64,000 nucleotides of DNA, from NCBI GenBank assembly GCA_944381615.1, contig CALWLT010000030.1:1-64000 (forward strand), written 5' to 3'. The notes beneath the pieces are model-generated. The model made no database searches. It saw only the letters and a program-made list of their open reading frames with translations, and had not been told where the DNA came from. Positions 50,857 through 59,608 of the stretch are shown here, in pieces. A program made the position numbers and the translations under genes. The stretch is from an uncultured Lachnospiraceae bacterium. GTDB lineage: Bacteria; Bacillota; Clostridia; Lachnospirales; Lachnospiraceae. The stretch's first letter is position 1. The number at the start of each line of letters is the position of its first letter.

Positions 50857-51876
50857 ATGGAGAAAAATATTCTGGAGCGTTCTCTGGAAGGCGTAACAAG
50901 CGTGCTTCTTCTGGGGCATATTCATCCGGACGGGGACTGTGTGGGGACGTGTCTGGCGCTTTATAATTATCTGGCAGAGCAGGAGCCGCAGCTGGCGGTA
51001 ACGCTGTACCTCGACAATCCGGCCGGGAAATTTTCCTATCTGCGTTATTTTGACCGGATCCGGACGGAGGCGGAGCCGGAAATGCGTTTCGATCTGTGTA
51101 TCACGATGGACAGCAGCGACCGGGAGCGGCTCGGCCGCTTTGAGCCGTGCTTTGCCGCGGCCGGCCGCACGCTCTGCATCGATCATCACCGCACCAACCG
51201 GGGATTTGCGGAGAAAAATTATATCCTGCCGGAGGCGAGCTCCTGCAGCGAGGTCCTGTACGGGCTGCTGGACGAGGAAAAAATCAGCCGGGCGACGGCG
51301 GAGTGCCTTTATACCGGGATCATTCACGATACCGGCGTCTTTAAATTCAGCTCGACGTCCCGCCGGACGATGGAGATTGCGGGGCGGCTGATGGAGCGGG
51401 GGCTGGACTGCGCCCGCATCATCGACGACAGCTTTTACCGCAAGACCTATGTGCAGAACCAGCTTCTGGGCCGCGCGCTCCTGGAGAGCGTCCTTTTTAT
51501 GGACGGCCGCTGCGTGTTCAGCGCCATCCGGCAGAAGGATCTCGATTTTTACGGGGCCGGTTCCAATGATCTGGACGGGATCATCGATCAGCTGCGGATC
51601 ACGGAGGGCGTGGAATGCGCCGTATTTATCTATGAGCTCGCCCCGGATGAATTCAAGGTCAGCCTCCGCTCCAACGAGTATCTGGATGTGAGCCGGATCG
51701 CCGCGTATTTCGGCGGCGGCGGGCATATACATGCGGCCGGCTGCACCATGCAGGGAACCGTTCACGACGTGTTAAATAACCTGTCTCTGCACATTGAGGC
51801 GCAGATCAGAGCGCACGACGGGGCCTGCGAAGCGGGAGCGGCAGACGCGGGGCAGAAAGGACCGGGGCAGGCATGA
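50857..51876 (+). CDS. nrnA: DHH-type oligoribonuclease/pAp phosphatase NrnA
   Basis: A 339-residue DHH/DHHA1 phosphoesterase degrading short RNA and pAp. Motifs: LGHIHPDGDCVGTCLALYNY (metal site), MDSSDRERLG, CIDHHRTN (the DHH triad) and the C-terminal FGGGGHIHAAGCTM. ATG 50857 has GGGAGG six bases upstream; an ATG at 50833 overlaps the rbfA stop as an alternative. Stop overlaps the truB start. Confidence 0.93.
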   Translation: MEKNILERSLEGVTSVLLLGHIHPDGDCVGTCLALYNYLAEQEPQLAVTLYLDNPAGKFSYLRYFDRIRTEAEPEMRFDLCITMDSSDRERLGRFEPCFAAAGRTLCIDHHRTNRGFAEKNYILPEASSCSEVLYGLLDEEKISRATAECLYTGIIHDTGVFKFSSTSRRTMEIAGRLMERGLDCARIIDDSFYRKTYVQNQLLGRALLESVLFMDGRCVFSAIRQKDLDFYGAGSNDLDGIIDQLRITEGVECAVFIYELAPDEFKVSLRSNEYLDVSRIAAYFGGGGHIHAAGCTMQGTVHDVLNNLSLHIEAQIRAHDGACEAGAADAGQKGPGQA

Positions 51877-52865
51877 TTCACGGAGTCCTGAATATCTACA
51901 AGGAACCGGGCTACACCTCCCACGATGTGGTGGCCAAGCTCCGGGGAATCGTAAAACAGAAAAAAATCGGACATACGGGGACGCTCGATCCGGCGGCGGA
52001 GGGAGTGCTCCCCGTATGCCTGGGAATGGGCACAAAGCTCTGCGATCTCCTGGCGGATCACGATAAGACCTACCGCGCGGTTCTGCTCCTGGGAAAAGAG
52101 ACGGATACGCAGGATACGACGGGGCGGATCCTCTGTGAGCGGGAGACAGGGCGGCTGACCCCGGATGAGGTCCGCCGGGCGGCAGAGCGGTTTGTCGGGG
52201 AATATCAGCAGATACCGCCCATGTACTCGGCGCTCAAGGTAGGCGGGAAAAAGCTCTACGAGCTGGCCCGGGCGGGCCGCGAGATAGAGCGGAAGCCGCG
52301 CCCGGTTGCCATTTATGAACTGACGGTGGAGAACATCGATCTCCCCCGGGCCGTCCTGACGGTCCGCTGCTCGAAGGGAACGTATATCCGCACGCTGTGC
52401 CATGATATCGGACAGGCGCTTGGCTGCGGCGGCTGCATGGAACAGCTCATCCGGACGCGGGTGGGCCGTTTTTCGGCAGAAGAGGCGCTCACGCTTTCCC
52501 GGGTGCAGGAGCTGGAGGAGGCAGGCCGGCTGGAGGAAGCGGTCATTTCGCTGGACGGCATGCTGGATCATTACCCGGCGGTTGTCCTGGAAGATCCGCT
52601 GCTGGAGCGCCTGGCGCGAAACGGGAATCCGCTGCCGGGCAAAGAAACCGGCCTTCTGCCGGACAAAGAAACCGGCCTTCTGCCGGACAGAGAAACCGGC
52701 CTTCTGCCGGGCGCTGCCGGGCAGACTGCGAAAGAAGAGGCGGCCGTTAGCGCGCTGCGCGCCGTCCGCATCTACGACAGCGGCCGCCGCCTGATCGGCC
52801 TTTATGAGCAGGAGAGCAAAGGCGGCCGGTGGATGCCGAAGAAAATGTTTCTGGGAGGAGAATAG
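51873..52865 (+). CDS. truB: tRNA pseudouridine(55) synthase TruB
   Basis: A 330-residue pseudouridine synthase making Psi55 in the T-arm. Catalytic Asp D39 in GHTGTLDPAAEGVL; also PPMYSALKVGGKKLYELARAG and SKGTYIRTLCHDIG. Between residues 256 and 279 it carries a 24-bp tandem repeat (GKETGLLP units) not typical of the family. Overlaps nrnA by four bases. Confidence 0.94.
   Translation: MIHGVLNIYKEPGYTSHDVVAKLRGIVKQKKIGHTGTLDPAAEGVLPVCLGMGTKLCDLLADHDKTYRAVLLLGKETDTQDTTGRILCERETGRLTPDEVRRAAERFVGEYQQIPPMYSALKVGGKKLYELARAGREIERKPRPVAIYELTVENIDLPRAVLTVRCSKGTYIRTLCHDIGQALGCGGCMEQLIRTRVGRFSAEEALTLSRVQELEEAGRLEEAVISLDGMLDHYPAVVLEDPLLERLARNGNPLPGKETGLLPDKETGLLPDRETGLLPGAAGQTAKEEAAVSALRAVRIYDSGRRLIGLYEQESKGGRWMPKKMFLGGE
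52638..52709 (+). repeat. 24-bp tandem repeat inside truB, three copies
   Basis: Units at 52638, 52662 and 52686 encode GKETGLLP, DKETGLLP and DRETGLLP. Frame is kept; near-identity suggests a recent expansion in the linker before the C-terminal domain. Confidence 0.9.
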
Positions 52866-52866
52866 A

Positions 52867-53820
52867 ATGCGCTATATAGCCGGAACCAGAGAGTTTCAGA
52901 TAGAAGAGGAGACGGCGGTTACGCTGGGCAAATTTGACGGCCTTCACAGAGGGCATCAGAAGCTTTTGAGCGAGGTGTTCCGCTTCCGGGAAAACGGACT
53001 GTCCCCGGCGGTCTTTACGTTCGAGACGGCGCCCGGCACGCTGATCGGCGGCCGGCTGCAGACGATGATCACGACCAACGAAGAGCGCCGTCAGAATCTG
53101 GAGCGGGCCGGTGTCTCCTTTCTCGTCGAGTATCCGTTTAATCAGGAAGTGGCCCGCATGGATCCGGAAGAATTTGTAGCGCATGTCCTGGTAGGGCAGA
53201 TGCGGGCCCGGGCCATCGTCTCCGGCCCGGATTTCCATTTCGGCTACCGCCGGGGCGGGGACGTAGCGCTCCTAAAACGGCTGGCGCCCTGCTTCGGCTA
53301 CGAGGTCCGGGTGGTGGAAAAGCTGATGGACGGCGGCCGGGAGATCAGCAGCACCTACATCCGGGAGGAGCTGGCCGCCGGCCGTATCGAAAAAGCCAAT
53401 GAGCTGCTGGGCTATCCCTATATGCTTCACGGGCGCGTCGTTCACGGAAGGCATCTGGGGAGCACGCTGGGCTTTCCCACGGTCAACCTGGAGCCCGATC
53501 TGCAGAAGCATCTCCCCGCGTTCGGCGTCTATCTCTCACAGACCGTCATCGACGGGATGGTGTTCCCGAGCCTGACGAACATCGGAAAAAAACCGACGAT
53601 CGCCGGCGAGCGGCCCGCCGGAGCGGAGACGTACATCTATCATCTGGATCAGGATCTGTATGGAAAATGGATTGAAGTGCGCCTGATCGGCTTTCTGCGC
53701 CCGGAACAGAAATTTTCCGGCGTGGAAGAGTTAAAGAAGCAGGTGCTGGCGGACAAAGAGACGGGAAGACGGCTGCACGAGGCGGCGAAACGCTTCGCCG
53801 TGCCGGAGGTAACCGCCTGA
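52867..53820 (+). CDS. ribF: Bifunctional riboflavin kinase/FAD synthetase RibF
   Basis: A 317-residue enzyme making FMN and FAD. The N-terminal nucleotidyltransferase domain has TLGKFDGLHRGHQKLL and VSGPDFHFGYRRGGD; the C-terminal kinase domain has GSTLGFPTVNLEP and FPSLTNIGKKPTI. Last gene of the operon; ends seven bases before the convergent DUF3842 gene. ATG 52867 with GGGAGGAG upstream. Confidence 0.95.
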   Translation: MRYIAGTREFQIEEETAVTLGKFDGLHRGHQKLLSEVFRFRENGLSPAVFTFETAPGTLIGGRLQTMITTNEERRQNLERAGVSFLVEYPFNQEVARMDPEEFVAHVLVGQMRARAIVSGPDFHFGYRRGGDVALLKRLAPCFGYEVRVVEKLMDGGREISSTYIREELAAGRIEKANELLGYPYMLHGRVVHGRHLGSTLGFPTVNLEPDLQKHLPAFGVYLSQTVIDGMVFPSLTNIGKKPTIAGERPAGAETYIYHLDQDLYGKWIEVRLIGFLRPEQKFSGVEELKKQVLADKETGRRLHEAAKRFAVPEVTA

Positions 53821-53827
53821 GAAACGG

Positions 53828-54253
53828 TTATGATCTGCCGGCGAGAAAACGGGCGGTCTCCTCGGCCGCCAGGCGGATGAAAACGCCCATGGGCTGATCC
53901 GGGATGCCGACCAGCGTGTGGCGGCAGTGGCGGTAGCTGCCGACCGGGATCAGGATCTTGTGCGCCCGGCTGGAGCCGACGGCGGCCGCCATGGCGGGGG
54001 TAATCTCGCCCAGCAGCGAATCGGCGATCACGATGCCGACGGGGCCCACGATCAGATCGGCGTCCCGGCTGTTCACGATGACGGGGTTTTCTCCGGTCGC
54101 GCCCGCGTCCGCCCCCGCCTTCAGCATGGAAGCCGTGGCGGCGCTGTTGGTGCCGACCGCGGTAATGTACTGTCCGGGGCAGACCGCCCGGATCTGTTCC
54201 ACGATTGCGCTTCCCATGCGGCCTCCCTGTCCGTCAATGACCAGCAGTTTCAC
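53828..54253 (-). CDS. DUF3842 protein
   Basis: A 141-residue protein found widely in Clostridia and annotated DUF3842. It has an N-terminal Rossmann-like start (LLVIDGQGGRMGSAIVEQI) and Gly/Ala-rich strands but no catalytic motif I can name. Function unknown. Convergent with ribF, seven bases apart. Confidence 0.7.
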   Translation of the reverse strand: MKLLVIDGQGGRMGSAIVEQIRAVCPGQYITAVGTNSAATASMLKAGADAGATGENPVIVNSRDADLIVGPVGIVIADSLLGEITPAMAAAVGSSRAHKILIPVGSYRHCRHTLVGIPDQPMGVFIRLAAEETARFLAGRS

Positions 54254-54364
54254 GGGCGGTTCCCTCCCCTTCTGTAAAAATAATACCCCAGTATATCTTT
54301 ACAAGCATATCATAAAACTGAGAAAAATGGAAGAGATTTTTTCCTGAAAATGTAAAATTCCTGG

Positions 54365-54393
54365 TTTACAAGCAGGAATTTTTTTATTATAAT
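54365..54393 (+). promoter_or_regulatory. Promoter of carB
   Basis: TTTACA (54365-54370), 17-bp spacer, TATAAT (54388-54393). The region before it (54254-54364) is A+T-rich with nothing else I can name; the GC-rich leader after it (54394-54531) can form several hairpins, e.g. CCGCG/CGCGG, but matches no riboswitch I recognise. Confidence 0.75.
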
Positions 54394-54531
54394 GCTGATA
54401 ATGGCTTACTGGGGTCTTGCCGCGGCATGCGCGGCGGGCCGGCTGCGCGGAGCGGGCAGGTTCTGTCCCGGCGGGGCTTCCGGACGGCCGCTTTGGTAAA
54501 TATTAACTGCGGACAATGAGAGGGAAAAAAC

Positions 54532-57500
54532 ATGAGGAGAAATGACATTCACAAAGTGTTGATTATCGGTTCTGGCCCGATTATCATTGGACAGGCATGT
54601 GAGTTTGATTATTCCGGAACGCAGGCCTGCAAGGCGCTGAGAAAGCTCGGTTACGAGATCGTGCTGGTCAACTCGAACCCGGCGACCATCATGACCGATC
54701 CGGAGACGGCGGATGTGACATATATCGAGCCGCTGAACGTAGAGCGGCTGACCCAGATCATTGAAAAGGAACGCCCCGATGCGCTGCTCCCAAATCTCGG
54801 AGGACAGTCGGGGCTGAATCTTTGCTCGGAGCTCTCGGCGGCCGGCGTGCTGGACAAATACGGCGTGAAGGTCATCGGCGTGCAGGTGGATGCCATCGAG
54901 CGCGGCGAGGACCGGATCGAGTTCAAGCACACGATGGAGAGCCTGGGCATCGAGATGGCGCGCAGCGAGGTGGCCTACAGCGTGGAGGACGCGCTGGCGA
55001 TCGCCGAGAAGCTGGGCTATCCGGTGGTTCTTCGCCCCGCCTACACCATGGGCGGCGAGGGCGGCGGCCTGGTCTATAATGTAGAAGAGTTAAAGACCGT
55101 CTGCGCCCGCGGCCTGCAGGCCAGTATGGTCGGCCAGGTTCTGGTCGAGGAGTCGATCCTCGGCTGGGAAGAGCTGGAGCTGGAAGTTGTCCGCGATGCA
55201 AAAAATAATATGATTACCGTCTGCTTCATCGAGAACATCGATCCCATGGGCGTGCACACCGGCGATTCCTTCTGCGCGGCGCCGATGATCACGGTTCCCG
55301 AGGCGGTGCAGAAGCGCCTGCAGGAGAAATCCTACAAGATTGTGGAGGCGATTCAGGTCATCGGCGGCACCAACGTACAGTGGGCGCACGACCCGAAGAC
55401 GGACCGCGACATCGTCATCGAGATCAACCCGCGGACCTCGCGTTCCTCGGCGCTGGCCTCCAAGGCGACCGGCTTCCCCATCGCCCTGATTTCCGCCATG
55501 CTGGCGACCGGCATGACGCTGGACGAGATCCCCTGCGGAAAGCACGGGACGCTGGATCAGTACGTTCCCTCCGGCGACTACATCGTAATCAAATTTGCCC
55601 GCTGGGCGTTTGAGAAGTTCAAGGGGGCCGAGGACAAGCTGGGCACCCAGATGAAGGCGGTCGGCGAGGTCATGAGCATCGGCAAGACCTACAAGGAAGC
55701 GCTGCAGAAGGCCATCCGCAGCCTGGAGAAGGGCCGTTTCGGCCTGGGCCATGCGAAGGATTTCGATCAGAAATCGAAGAAAGACCTCCTTGGCATGCTG
55801 CATGTCGCCAGCAGCGAGCGCCAGTTTATCATGTACGAGGCGCTGAGAAAGGGAGCGACGGTCGAAGAGCTTCATGAGCTCACGAAGATCAAGCCGTATT
55901 TCATCGAGCAGATGAAGGAGCTGGTCGAGGAAGAAGAGTCCCTGATGCAGTATCAGGGCCAGGTTCCTCCGGCGGAGGCGCTCCGCCAGGCCAAGCTGGA
56001 CGGCTTTGCCGATAAATACCTGAGCGAGATCCTCGGCGTTTCCGAGGAGGCGATCCGCGACGCCCGCACGGCGGCCGGGATCGTGGAAGGCTGGGAAGGC
56101 GTTCACGTAAGCAGCACGCAGGATTCGGCGTACTACTTCTCCAGCTACCATATCAAAGATCAGAGCCCGTGCAGCGAAAACCGCAAGATCATGATTCTCG
56201 GCGGCGGCCCCAACCGCATCGGACAGGGAATCGAGTTCGACTACTGCTGCGTCCACGCGGCCATCGCGCTCAAGGAGCTGGGCTTTGAGACCATCATCGT
56301 CAACTGCAACCCGGAGACGGTTTCCACCGACTACGACACCTCCGACAAGCTGTACTTTGAGCCGCTGACGCTGGAGGACGTGCTGAGCATCTATCAGAAG
56401 GAAAAACCGCTGGGCGTGATTGCGCAGTTCGGCGGCCAGACGCCGCTTAACCTGGCTTCGGATCTGAAGAAATACGGCGTGCAGATTCTGGGAACGACGC
56501 CGGAGACCATCGATATGGCCGAGGACCGCGACCTGTTCCGGGCCATGATGGACAAGCTGCACATCCCGATGCCGGAATCCGGAATGGCGGTTACGGTAGA
56601 GGATGCGTTAAAGATTGCAAACCAGATCGGCTATCCGGTTATGGTGCGCCCGTCCTACGTGCTGGGCGGCCGCGGCATGGAGGTCGTGCATGACGACGAA
56701 TCCATGACTTATTATATGAAGGAAGCCGTCGGCGTGACGCCCGACCGGCCCATCCTGATCGACCGCTTCCTGCACCACGCCACGGAGTGCGAGGCGGACG
56801 CCATCAGCGACGGCGAGAACGTTTTCGTTCCGGCGGTTATGGAGCACATCGAGCTGGCCGGTATCCACTCCGGCGATTCGGCCTGCATCCTGCCGTCGAG
56901 AAATCTGACCAAGGATCAGGTGGATACCATCCGCGATTACACGAGCCGCATCGCCAAGGAGATGCACGTCGTGGGCCTGATGAACATGCAGTACGCCATC
57001 GAGGACGGCGAGGTCTACGTGCTGGAGGCCAATCCGCGCGCGTCCCGCACGGTGCCGCTGGTATCCAAGGTCTGCAACATTAAGATGGTCAAGCTGGCGA
57101 CCGATATCATGACGTCCCACCTGACGGGCCGTCCGTCTCCGGTTCAGGCGCTGAAGGAAAAGAAGATTCCGCATTACGGCGTGAAGATGCCGGTCTTCCC
57201 CTTCAAGATGTTCCCGGAGGTAGACCCGGTCCTGGGTCCGGAGATGCGTTCCACCGGCGAGGTGCTGGGCATGTCCGCCAACGTGGGCGAGGCCATTTAC
57301 AAGGCGCAGGAGGCGACGCAGACGCGGCTTCCGGAATCCGGCACCGTGCTGCTCAGCGTCAACGACAAGGATAAGGCCGAGCTGATCGAGGTGGCGACGG
57401 GCTTTTATGAGTGCGGCTTCAAGCTGATGGGAACCGGGCGCACCTGCGACATCATGGTGGCGGCGGGCCTGCCGGCGCAGAAGGTCGCCAAGATCAACGA

Positions 57501-57744
57501 GGGCCGTCCCAACATTCTGGACAAGATTACGAATAAGGAAATTGATATCATCATCAACACGCCTCTGGACAAGAAGGGAATGGGCGACGACAGCTACATC
57601 CGCAAGGCGGCCGTGAAGGGCAAGATCCCCTACTTTACCAACATGGCGGCGGCCAAGGCTACGGTCCAGGCGTTAAAGAGCATCAAGAAAAACGGACATC
57701 TGGAGGTCAAATCCCTGCAGGAGTTCCACAAAGAGATCCGGTAA
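54532..57744 (+). CDS. carB: Carbamoyl-phosphate synthase large subunit
   Basis: A 1070-residue ATP-grasp enzyme making carbamoyl phosphate for arginine and pyrimidines. The duplicated halves are visible: N-half (VLIIGSGPIIIGQACEFDYS, LRPAYTMGGEGGG, EINPRTSRSSALASKATG) and C-half (IMILGGGPNRIGQGIEFDYC, VRPSYVLGGRGM, EANPRASRTVPLVSK), plus a C-terminal allosteric MGS-like domain. No carA lies in the window, so the glutaminase subunit must be elsewhere. Its own promoter and GC-rich leader precede it. Confidence 0.96.
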   Translation: MRRNDIHKVLIIGSGPIIIGQACEFDYSGTQACKALRKLGYEIVLVNSNPATIMTDPETADVTYIEPLNVERLTQIIEKERPDALLPNLGGQSGLNLCSELSAAGVLDKYGVKVIGVQVDAIERGEDRIEFKHTMESLGIEMARSEVAYSVEDALAIAEKLGYPVVLRPAYTMGGEGGGLVYNVEELKTVCARGLQASMVGQVLVEESILGWEELELEVVRDAKNNMITVCFIENIDPMGVHTGDSFCAAPMITVPEAVQKRLQEKSYKIVEAIQVIGGTNVQWAHDPKTDRDIVIEINPRTSRSSALASKATGFPIALISAMLATGMTLDEIPCGKHGTLDQYVPSGDYIVIKFARWAFEKFKGAEDKLGTQMKAVGEVMSIGKTYKEALQKAIRSLEKGRFGLGHAKDFDQKSKKDLLGMLHVASSERQFIMYEALRKGATVEELHELTKIKPYFIEQMKELVEEEESLMQYQGQVPPAEALRQAKLDGFADKYLSEILGVSEEAIRDARTAAGIVEGWEGVHVSSTQDSAYYFSSYHIKDQSPCSENRKIMILGGGPNRIGQGIEFDYCCVHAAIALKELGFETIIVNCNPETVSTDYDTSDKLYFEPLTLEDVLSIYQKEKPLGVIAQFGGQTPLNLASDLKKYGVQILGTTPETIDMAEDRDLFRAMMDKLHIPMPESGMAVTVEDALKIANQIGYPVMVRPSYVLGGRGMEVVHDDESMTYYMKEAVGVTPDRPILIDRFLHHATECEADAISDGENVFVPAVMEHIELAGIHSGDSACILPSRNLTKDQVDTIRDYTSRIAKEMHVVGLMNMQYAIEDGEVYVLEANPRASRTVPLVSKVCNIKMVKLATDIMTSHLTGRPSPVQALKEKKIPHYGVKMPVFPFKMFPEVDPVLGPEMRSTGEVLGMSANVGEAIYKAQEATQTRLPESGTVLLSVNDKDKAELIEVATGFYECGFKLMGTGRTCDIMVAAGLPAQKVAKINEGRPNILDKITNKEIDIIINTPLDKKGMGDDSYIRKAAVKGKIPYFTNMAAAKATVQALKSIKKNGHLEVKSLQEFHKEIR

Positions 57745-57824
57745 AAAAGGCCGGTAAACGGCTCCGGTATACGGCCCGGCAGGCGTCGGAAAAGACGCCG
57801 CCGCGGCGGCAAAAACGGAGATCG

Positions 57825-57871
57825 GCGCGGGGCGCCGCACGTCGGAAGACGGCGGCGTCCCGCGCTTTTTT
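57825..57871 (+). terminator. Terminator after carB
   Basis: GCGCGGG (57825-57831) pairs with CCCGCGC (57859-57865) around a GC-rich loop, followed by TTTTTT (57866-57871). Another hairpin (GGCGTC/GACGCC, 57782-57799) precedes it. The rest of 57745-58063 holds only these and the next promoter. Confidence 0.8.
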
Positions 57872-57971
57872 GCCTGTTTTGATTTGGGCAATTTTACCAG
57901 TGCCTTTGTTCCGGAATGGAAACAATAATGATAATTATATCTTTTTTTACCGCTTTTGACCGAATTAATCG

Positions 57972-58000
57972 TTGTAATTTGCTATAAAATTTGTTATAAT
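57972..58000 (+). promoter_or_regulatory. Promoter of the sugar transporter operon
   Basis: TTGTAA (57972-57977), 17-bp spacer, TATAAT (57995-58000), 63 bases before the binding-protein start. A second -35-like TTGACC lies at 57956-57961. No convincing catabolite-response element was seen. Confidence 0.8.
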
Positions 58001-58063
58001 CTTAGCAGAACGGACGTCCTCGCGGGCGGACCGTTTGTCTATCATAAAAGGAGGATACGTATC

Positions 58064-59395
58064 ATGAGAAAAAGAATCATCGTACTGACAGCGGCTTCCG
58101 TGGTGGCGTTAGGCCTTGCGGGCTGCTCATCCGGTTCCGCGGAGACGACCGCTGCGACGGAAGCTGCAGGGGCAGAAGCGACCGAGGCGGCTGAGGGAGA
58201 GGCTGCTGAGGAAGCGGCTGAGCCGGCAGGCGAAGTTGCCAACAAGGACAAGCCCCTTGTATGGTACAACCGTCAGCCGTCCAACAGCTCCACTGGCGAG
58301 CTGGACATGGCCGCTCTGAGCTTCAATGACAATACGTACTATGTAGGATTCGATGCGAACCAGGGTGCCGAGCTTCAGGGAACCATGGTTAAGGAGTACA
58401 TCGAAGCCAATATCGAGTCCATCGACCGCAACGGCGACGGCATCATCGGTTATGTTCTGGCAATCGGCGATATCGGCCACAATGACTCCATCGCCCGTAC
58501 GAGAGGCGTCCGCAGCGCGCTCGGAACCGGCGTTGAGGCCAACGGCGAGATCGACAGCACTCCGGTCGGCACCAACACCGACGGATCCGCGACGATCGTA
58601 CAGGACGGCTCCATCGAGGTAAACGGACAGACCTATGTGATCCGCGAGCTTGCTTCCCAGGAGATGAAGAACTCCGCCGGCGCTACGTGGGATGCCGCGA
58701 CGGCCGGTAACGCGATCAACACCTGGTCGGCTTCCTTCGGCGATTCCATCGACGTAGTTGTTTCCAACAACGACGGTATGGGTATGTCCATGTTCAACGC
58801 GTGGTCCAAGGACAACGGCGTTCCGACCTTCGGCTATGACGCTAACAGCGACGCGGTAGCCGCTATCGCAGAGGGCTACGGCGGAACCATCAGCCAGCAT
58901 GCGGACGTACAGGCTTACCTGACGCTGCGCGTACTGCGCAACGCGCTGGACGGCGTTGACATCGATACCGGTATCGGTACGGAAGATGACGCCGGCAACG
59001 TTCTGACGGACGATGTATATGTTTACAACGCAGACGAGCGTTCCTACTACGCTCTGAACGTTGCGGTAACCGCTGACAACTATGAAGAGTTCCTGGATTC
59101 TACCGTAACGTATGCGCCGGTATCCAATCAGCTGGATGCGACCGCTCATCCGCAGAAGAACGTATGGCTGAACATCTACAACGCAGCCGACAACTTCCTG
59201 AGCGCGACCTATCAGCCGCTGCTTCAGAAGTATGACGATCTTCTGAACCTGAACGTTGACTACATCGGCGGCGACGGCCAGACCGAGTCCAACATCACGA
59301 ACCGCCTTGGCAACCCGAGCCAGTATGATGCGTTTGCCATCAACATGGTTAAGACGGATAACGCAGCTTCCTACACGGCGCTGCTCAGCCAGTAA
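58064..59395 (+). CDS. Galactose/glucose-binding lipoprotein with circularly permuted fold
   Basis: A 443-residue lipoprotein (lipobox LGLAGC, lipid Cys C21) feeding the transporter encoded next. After an Ala/Glu linker the protein begins where E. coli MglB reaches its strand VPVVFFN: LVWYNRQPS with N69 (MglB N91). Then come the calcium loop DRNGDGIIG (121-129), GHNDSIAR with H139, D141 and R145 (MglB 152, 154, 158), W209 (W183), N236 in SNNDGMGM (N211), D259 (D236) and Q278 where MglB has N256. The MglB N-terminal segment appears last, residues 367-443: NIYNAADNF gives Y372, D376 and F378 (Y10, D14, F16), then AFAINMVKTDNAA. This order is a circular permutation. Strong AAAAGGAGG before the ATG. 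Confidence 0.9.
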   Translation: MRKRIIVLTAASVVALGLAGCSSGSAETTAATEAAGAEATEAAEGEAAEEAAEPAGEVANKDKPLVWYNRQPSNSSTGELDMAALSFNDNTYYVGFDANQGAELQGTMVKEYIEANIESIDRNGDGIIGYVLAIGDIGHNDSIARTRGVRSALGTGVEANGEIDSTPVGTNTDGSATIVQDGSIEVNGQTYVIRELASQEMKNSAGATWDAATAGNAINTWSASFGDSIDVVVSNNDGMGMSMFNAWSKDNGVPTFGYDANSDAVAAIAEGYGGTISQHADVQAYLTLRVLRNALDGVDIDTGIGTEDDAGNVLTDDVYVYNADERSYYALNVAVTADNYEEFLDSTVTYAPVSNQLDATAHPQKNVWLNIYNAADNFLSATYQPLLQKYDDLLNLNVDYIGGDGQTESNITNRLGNPSQYDAFAINMVKTDNAASYTALLSQ

Positions 59396-59457
59396 TCCGG
59401 TTCGGATCTTCGGATCAGGGGCTGCCTGACTGATCATATCGAATAAGCAAGGCATGG

Positions 59458-59485
59458 TATCAGGGAGAAGCAATTCTCCCTGATA
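59458..59485 (+). other. Intercistronic hairpin after the binding-protein gene
   Basis: TATCAGGGAGAA and TTCTCCCTGATA are a perfect 12-bp inverted repeat with a GCAA loop, without a T-tract. Placed 62 bases after the binding-protein stop; a typical mRNA-stabilising element giving the binding protein more product than the transporter subunits. Confidence 0.75.
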
Positions 59486-59608
59486 ATCATATGGAACGGA
59501 CTGCCGCAAAAAGCCGTGTTTTTCAATCCCGCGAACCGCCGGGAGAAACCTTCCTTTTGCAGCACCCCGTCCGGCAACTGTCAATATGCAGATACAGGAG
59601 TAAAGAGA

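Noticed and set aside
52804..52866. Longer ribF start inside truB
   Set aside because: Would add 21 basic residues without homology; the ATG at 52867 has a strong GGGAGGAG.
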